From contig NZ_JADBED010000001.1 of NCBI RefSeq assembly GCF_014873955.1, positions 930,001 to 994,000 of the forward strand: 64,000 nt of DNA. Direction: 5' to 3'. Shown here piece after piece: positions 60,743-64,000 of this stretch (within the stretch, counting starts at the first letter, position 1; the number at the start of each line of letters is the position of its first letter). The translations under genes and the position numbers were made by a program. The DNA is from Nesterenkonia lutea. GTDB lineage: Bacteria > Actinomycetota > Actinomycetes > Actinomycetales > Micrococcaceae. Below the pieces are notes generated by a model. The model had not been told where the DNA came from. It did not search any database and was given only the letters and a program-made list of their open reading frames with translations.

Positions 60743-62341
60743 TTGATCAGCGTATCTAATCTTGAACTCCGCGCCGGAGCGCGCCTGCTGATGGACGAGG
60801 TCAACTTCCGCATCGACTCAGGAGACAAGGTCGGCCTCGTCGGGCGCAACGGCGCGGGCAAGACCACCATGACCAAGGTCCTCGCCGGGCTGACCCAGCC
60901 TGCTGCCGGACATGTGGAGCGTCGAGGCAGCATCGGCTACCTCCCGCAGGATCCCAAGATCGATGACATGGAGCAGCTCTCCCGCGACCGGATCCTCTCC
61001 GCCCGCGAGCTCGACGTCATCACGGCCAAGCTGCGTCAGGCCGAGCAGGACATGATGAGCACCGAGGACGCGGTGCGGGACAAGGCCATGACCCAGTACG
61101 GGAAGCTCCAGACCCGGTTCGACGCCGCCGGAGGCTACTCCGCCGAGGCCGAGGCCGCGATGATCTGCAACAACCTGGACCTGCCCGAACGGATCCTCAC
61201 CCAGCCGCTGAAGACGCTCTCCGGTGGCCAGCGGCGCCGCGTGGAGCTCGCGCGGATCCTCTTCTCGGACGCCGACACGCTGCTGCTGGACGAGCCCACC
61301 AACCACCTCGACGCCGATTCCATCGTCTGGCTGCGCGATCACCTGCAGCAGTACGCCGGAGGCGTGCTGATGATCTCCCACGACGTGGAGCTCATCGAAT
61401 CCACCGTGAACAAGGTCTTCTACCTCGACGGCAACCGCACCACGCTCGACGTCTACAACATGGGGTGGAAGAAGTACCTCGTCCAGCGTGATCAGGATGC
61501 AGCCCGGCGCAAGCGCGAGTACGCCAACGCGGAGAAGAAGGCCAGTACGCTGCGCTTCCAGGCTGAGAAGATGCGCGCCAAGGCCACCAAGGCCGTGGCG
61601 GCGCAGTCCATGCTCAAGCGCGCGGACCGGATGATGGCCGGACTCGAGGGTGAGCGCCAGGCTGAACGCGTGGCGAACATCCGTTTCCCGGCACCCGCCT
61701 CCTGCGGAAAGACCCCGCTCATGGCAGAGGGGCTCTCCAAGTCCTATGGGTCGCTGGAGATCTTCACCGGCCTCGACCTCGCGATCGACCGCGGCTCACG
61801 CGTGGTCATCCTGGGTTACAACGGTGCGGGCAAGACCACGCTGCTGCGCCTTCTGGCCGGCGCCGCCGATGCGGACTCGGGCCGGGTGATCTCGGGACAC
61901 GGACTCAAGCTCGGCTACTTCGCCCAGGAGCACGACACTCTGGACACGGAGAGCTCGGTGCTGGAGAACATGAAGACTGCGGCGCCCTTCCTCAACGACA
62001 CGGATCAGCGCAAGATCCTCGGCTCCTTCCTCTTCTCCGGCGATGACGTGAGCAAGCCCGCCTCGGTGCTCTCCGGCGGCGAGAAGACTCGGCTGGCACT
62101 TGCCTCGCTCGTCGCGTCCAGCGCCAACGTGCTGCTGCTCGACGAGCCCACGAACAACCTGGACCCGGCCAGCCGTGAGGAGATCCTCGCCGCCCTGCGG
62201 ACCTATGAGGGCGCCGTCGTCCTGGTCAGCCACGATCCAGGTGCGGTGGAGGCGCTGAGCCCGGACCGGGTGCTGCTGCTTCCCGATGGTGAGGAAGACA
62301 TCTACACCAAGGACTACGAGGACCTCATCACCCTGGCCTGA
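60743..62341 (+). CDS. ABC-F family translational ATPase
   Basis: Soluble protein with two ABC domains and no membrane part; ABC-F proteins act on ribosomes. First domain: GRNGAGKTTMTKVLAG, LSGGQRRRVELARILFSD, LLLDEPTNHLDADS. Second domain: GYNGAGKTTLLRLLAG, LSGGEKTRLALASL, LLLDEPTNNLDPAS. The charged linker (about 245-325, KREYANAEKKASTLRFQAEK) is the P-site interaction arm. TTG 60743 with AAGGGA upstream gives LISVSNLELRAGARLL, the family N-terminus; 532 residues. Which branch (housekeeping or antibiotic resistance) is uncertain. Confidence 0.92.
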   Translation: MISVSNLELRAGARLLMDEVNFRIDSGDKVGLVGRNGAGKTTMTKVLAGLTQPAAGHVERRGSIGYLPQDPKIDDMEQLSRDRILSARELDVITAKLRQAEQDMMSTEDAVRDKAMTQYGKLQTRFDAAGGYSAEAEAAMICNNLDLPERILTQPLKTLSGGQRRRVELARILFSDADTLLLDEPTNHLDADSIVWLRDHLQQYAGGVLMISHDVELIESTVNKVFYLDGNRTTLDVYNMGWKKYLVQRDQDAARRKREYANAEKKASTLRFQAEKMRAKATKAVAAQSMLKRADRMMAGLEGERQAERVANIRFPAPASCGKTPLMAEGLSKSYGSLEIFTGLDLAIDRGSRVVILGYNGAGKTTLLRLLAGAADADSGRVISGHGLKLGYFAQEHDTLDTESSVLENMKTAAPFLNDTDQRKILGSFLFSGDDVSKPASVLSGGEKTRLALASLVASSANVLLLDEPTNNLDPASREEILAALRTYEGAVVLVSHDPGAVEALSPDRVLLLPDGEEDIYTKDYEDLITLA

Positions 62342-62376
62342 GCCGGTGCATGCCGGGTGGCTCATGCCGCACCGGC
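62342..62376 (+). terminator. Possible terminator of the ABC-F gene
   Basis: GCCGGTGC directly after the stop (62342-62349) pairs with GCACCGGC (62369-62376); the loop has further short pairings. No T-run follows, so termination is uncertain. Confidence 0.35.
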
Positions 62377-62453
62377 AGCTCGACGAGGACTCCCTGCACT
62401 GGCGACAGGTCGCCTCCTGTGCCGGAGACGAACTCCCACCGGCGGGCTGATGC

Positions 62454-63386
62454 TCAGCGGTGCAGCTGCTGGTCCACCCAGGCGTCTTCAAGGTCTTCGT
62501 CGGAGAGCCGGCCGGTCCGCAGCCGGTGGCGCCGACTGGCCTCGCGGGCTCTGTCCTGGGCGGGGGCCGATGAGGCGGCATGGACCGGGCCGCCGTCGTC
62601 GGTCGTGGCCTGCGGGGCCTCCTCGGTCATTGCGGCCTCGGCCTCGTCGAAGTCCCGGTTCCGGGCGTGGATCCGGGCGGCATAGCCCCAGCCGATGAAG
62701 CCGAGCAGACCGAAGGTGATCCACTGCATCGAGTAGGACAGGTGCGGGCCCTCCTCCAGCGAGGGCCGGGTCAGCTGGCGGGGCGCGGTCTCTGGGGCGG
62801 GGGACTCCTCAGCCATCAATCCATAGCCCCCGGTGAGCAGACCGTAGCCGAGCTCATCCTGGTACTGCGCCAGATCGATCGAGGCGAGCTGTCCCTCGGG
62901 AGCCTCGCGATTGATCGCTGGCTCCGCTGGACGGATCCTGACGATGACGTCCACCTGGCCCTCCGGAGGTGCAGGCCGGGACTCTGGCCGGGAGCCGTCG
63001 GTGCTGTCGGTCGGTAGCCACCCGCGGTCGATGATCACGACCTCCTCCGTGCCGGCCACGGCGAAGGGCACGAGAACCTCATAGCCCACGGAACCTCGAT
63101 GGGCCCGATTCCGGACCAGGAGAGAATCCTCCTGACGGTACTCCCCGGTCAGTTCCACCACGGTCCACTCATCCTCGGCCTCGGCCGAGTCGAAGAGCTC
63201 GCGCGCCTCGGCGTAGGGCACCGGGTCCTCGTCATAGTTGGCGACGATGCGGTTGATCTCCTCCAACGAGGCCTCGCGCCGGTCGATCTGCCACTGGCCC
63301 AGGAACACGCAGGCCACGGCGAAGAGCGTGCAGAGGGCGAACCAGCCGATCCAGGTCGGGCTCAGCAGGAAGCGGTAGCGGTTCAC
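62454..63386 (-). CDS. SURF1 family cytochrome oxidase assembly protein
   Basis: Assists haem insertion in aa3-type oxidase, in line with the haem A synthase at 39 kb. Two helices flank an extracytoplasmic domain: residues 8-30 (TWIGWFALCTLFAVACVFLG followed by QWQIDRR) and about 215-235 (YSMQWITFGLLGFIGWGYAA). LVRNRAHRGSVGYEVLVPF and IDRGWLP are the family landmarks. The 310 residues include a polar C-terminal tail of 70. The GTG start overlaps the previous stop as GTGA. Confidence 0.92.
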   Translation of the reverse strand: MNRYRFLLSPTWIGWFALCTLFAVACVFLGQWQIDRREASLEEINRIVANYDEDPVPYAEARELFDSAEAEDEWTVVELTGEYRQEDSLLVRNRAHRGSVGYEVLVPFAVAGTEEVVIIDRGWLPTDSTDGSRPESRPAPPEGQVDVIVRIRPAEPAINREAPEGQLASIDLAQYQDELGYGLLTGGYGLMAEESPAPETAPRQLTRPSLEEGPHLSYSMQWITFGLLGFIGWGYAARIHARNRDFDEAEAAMTEEAPQATTDDGGPVHAASSAPAQDRAREASRRHRLRTGRLSDEDLEDAWVDQQLHR

Positions 63387-63658
63387 ACATCACCCCGGTC
63401 TTCTCCGACCGAGGGTTCCGCCGACGAACCCATCGGCTCGGTGCTGCGCCAGAAGAGCCGCTGGGCGAGGAAGTTCTCCAGCCACGCGCGGTGCTCGTCG
63501 CAGGCCAGCCAGATCTTGCGCCGTTCGGGGTCATGGATCTTGGGGTTGTTCCACAGCACCTCCCAGCCAGCAGGGCTGCGGCATCCCTTGCGCGAACATT
63601 CGGGGGTCTGTGAACCGGGCTGAGCGCCTTCGGCGCCCAGGCTGTTGAGAAGATCCAT
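63383..63658 (-). CDS. Small Cys-containing actinobacterial protein
   Basis: A 91-residue protein found next to SURF1 in many actinobacteria. It has CSRKGCRSPAGWEVLWNNPK and WLACDEHRAWLENFLAQR; the C-x4-C and later Cys/His could bind metal. Homologues are sometimes labelled as an acetone carboxylase subunit, for which I see no support. ATG 63658 shares its A with the stop of the upstream DUF3099 gene; its stop overlaps SURF1. Function unknown. Confidence 0.8.
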   Translation of the reverse strand: MDLLNSLGAEGAQPGSQTPECSRKGCRSPAGWEVLWNNPKIHDPERRKIWLACDEHRAWLENFLAQRLFWRSTEPMGSSAEPSVGEDRGDV

Positions 63659-64000
63659 CAGCGGAGCTCGTCCTCCACGCGGGGGTCCTGATCCTCCGGG
63701 ATCGGCTGATCCTCCGGGATCGGCTGGTCGTGCCCGGCATCCTCCGGGTCCACGAGCTCCCCGGAGATGATCTCCGGCGCGGTCGAGTAGCCGTCGGCTT
63801 CGGTCTCCAGAACCTCGTCCTGGTCCTCCCACCACTGACGGTCGGGCCCGGGAGCGGCCTCCTCGTGAGCCGTGCCCAGCAGCGAGGGGGCGTCGAGGTC
63901 CTCGGACTCGCTGCGCCGCATATACCGATCACCGCCGACATTGGCGGTGGTGACAGCGACATACGGCAGGACCACTGCCAGGGCGAGCAGAACCCAGGTC
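63658..64000 (-). CDS. DUF3099 family protein, 5' end cut by window
   Basis: The visible part begins in a hydrophobic helix (WVLLALAVVLPYVAVTTAN) and continues with GGDRYMRRSE and an acidic, Pro/Asp/Glu-rich tail, as in DUF3099 membrane proteins. The start lies beyond base 64000. The tail contains the duplicated hexapeptide IPEDQP. It overlaps the next gene as TGATG, so three small-to-medium genes (DUF3099, Cys-protein, SURF1) are translationally coupled. Confidence 0.8.
   Translation of the reverse strand, partial: TWVLLALAVVLPYVAVTTANVGGDRYMRRSESEDLDAPSLLGTAHEEAAPGPDRQWWEDQDEVLETEADGYSTAPEIISGELVDPEDAGHDQPIPEDQPIPEDQDPRVEDELR
63688..63723. repeat. Tandem 18-base repeat in the DUF3099 gene
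   Basis: CTGATCCTCCGGGATCGG occurs twice in direct succession (63688-63705, 63706-63723), duplicating six residues of the acidic tail without breaking the frame. Confidence 0.85.

Overview
The window is a single chromosomal segment of a high-GC actinobacterium. Lineage-restricted families (DUF3145, DUF3052, DUF3099), a homodimeric-type pyruvate dehydrogenase E1 (aceE), a FasR-type regulator ahead of fabD-fabH-acpP-fabF, and the block ctaA / ABC exporter / sufR-sufB-sufD-sufC-sufS-sufU-sufT all point to Actinomycetota. The overall content suggests Micrococcales, probably Micrococcaceae; the genus cannot be fixed from the sequence alone. No tRNA, rRNA, CRISPR array, insertion sequence or phage gene was recognised.

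Layout. 0-4 kb: end of an MFS transporter, an ammonium channel and ftsY. 4.1-17.8 kb: an envelope-glycopolymer island between ftsY and ffh. It holds two acyltransferase-SGNH paralogues, two very large twin-domain glycosyltransferases, a TupA-like ATP-grasp ligase with a coiled coil, a small coiled-coil protein and a UDP-ManNAc dehydrogenase. 17.9-29.8 kb: housekeeping block ffh, rpsP-khpA-rimM-trmD, rplS, two signal peptidases, rnhB, yraN, comM, dprA, xerC and a DUF3145 gene. 30-35 kb: minus-strand fatty-acid cluster fasR-fabD-fabH-acpP-fabF. 35.2-39.2 kb: aceE, DUF3052 and a peroxiredoxin. 39.2-49.1 kb: haem A synthase and an ABC exporter (minus), divergent from the SUF iron-sulfur operon (plus). 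49.2-52.1 kb: a large LAL/LuxR regulator. 52.3-59.9 kb: a Wzx/Wzy-type exopolysaccharide operon of six tightly coupled genes. 60-64 kb: an orphan ECF-type ATPase, an ABC-F protein, SURF1 and two small actinobacterial genes.

How the parts may work together. The island at 4-18 kb looks able to make and decorate an uronic-acid-containing wall polymer: WecC would supply UDP-ManNAcA, the large transferases build the chain, the TupA-like ligase could add amino acids to carboxyl groups, and the OafA-type proteins add acyl groups outside the membrane. The second polysaccharide operon has a WecG/TagA-family transferase, which could share the ManNAc/ManNAcA donor. Its chain-length/kinase protein has an altered Walker A motif and no C-terminal tyrosines.

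The non-coding sequence is informative. A 17-bp quasi-palindrome is shared by the fasR and fabD upstream regions and is a good candidate FasR operator. Two 17-bp inverted repeats lie in the ABC/sufR divergent gap. A palindrome with an extra half-site precedes the second acyltransferase, and a GC-rich set of repeats precedes the exopolysaccharide operon. Strong hairpins lie after amt, aceE and the DUF3145 gene, and inside the fab and suf operons. Start sites were chosen from ribosome binding sites, ATGA/GTGA overlaps and family lengths; alternatives are given where the choice is open.
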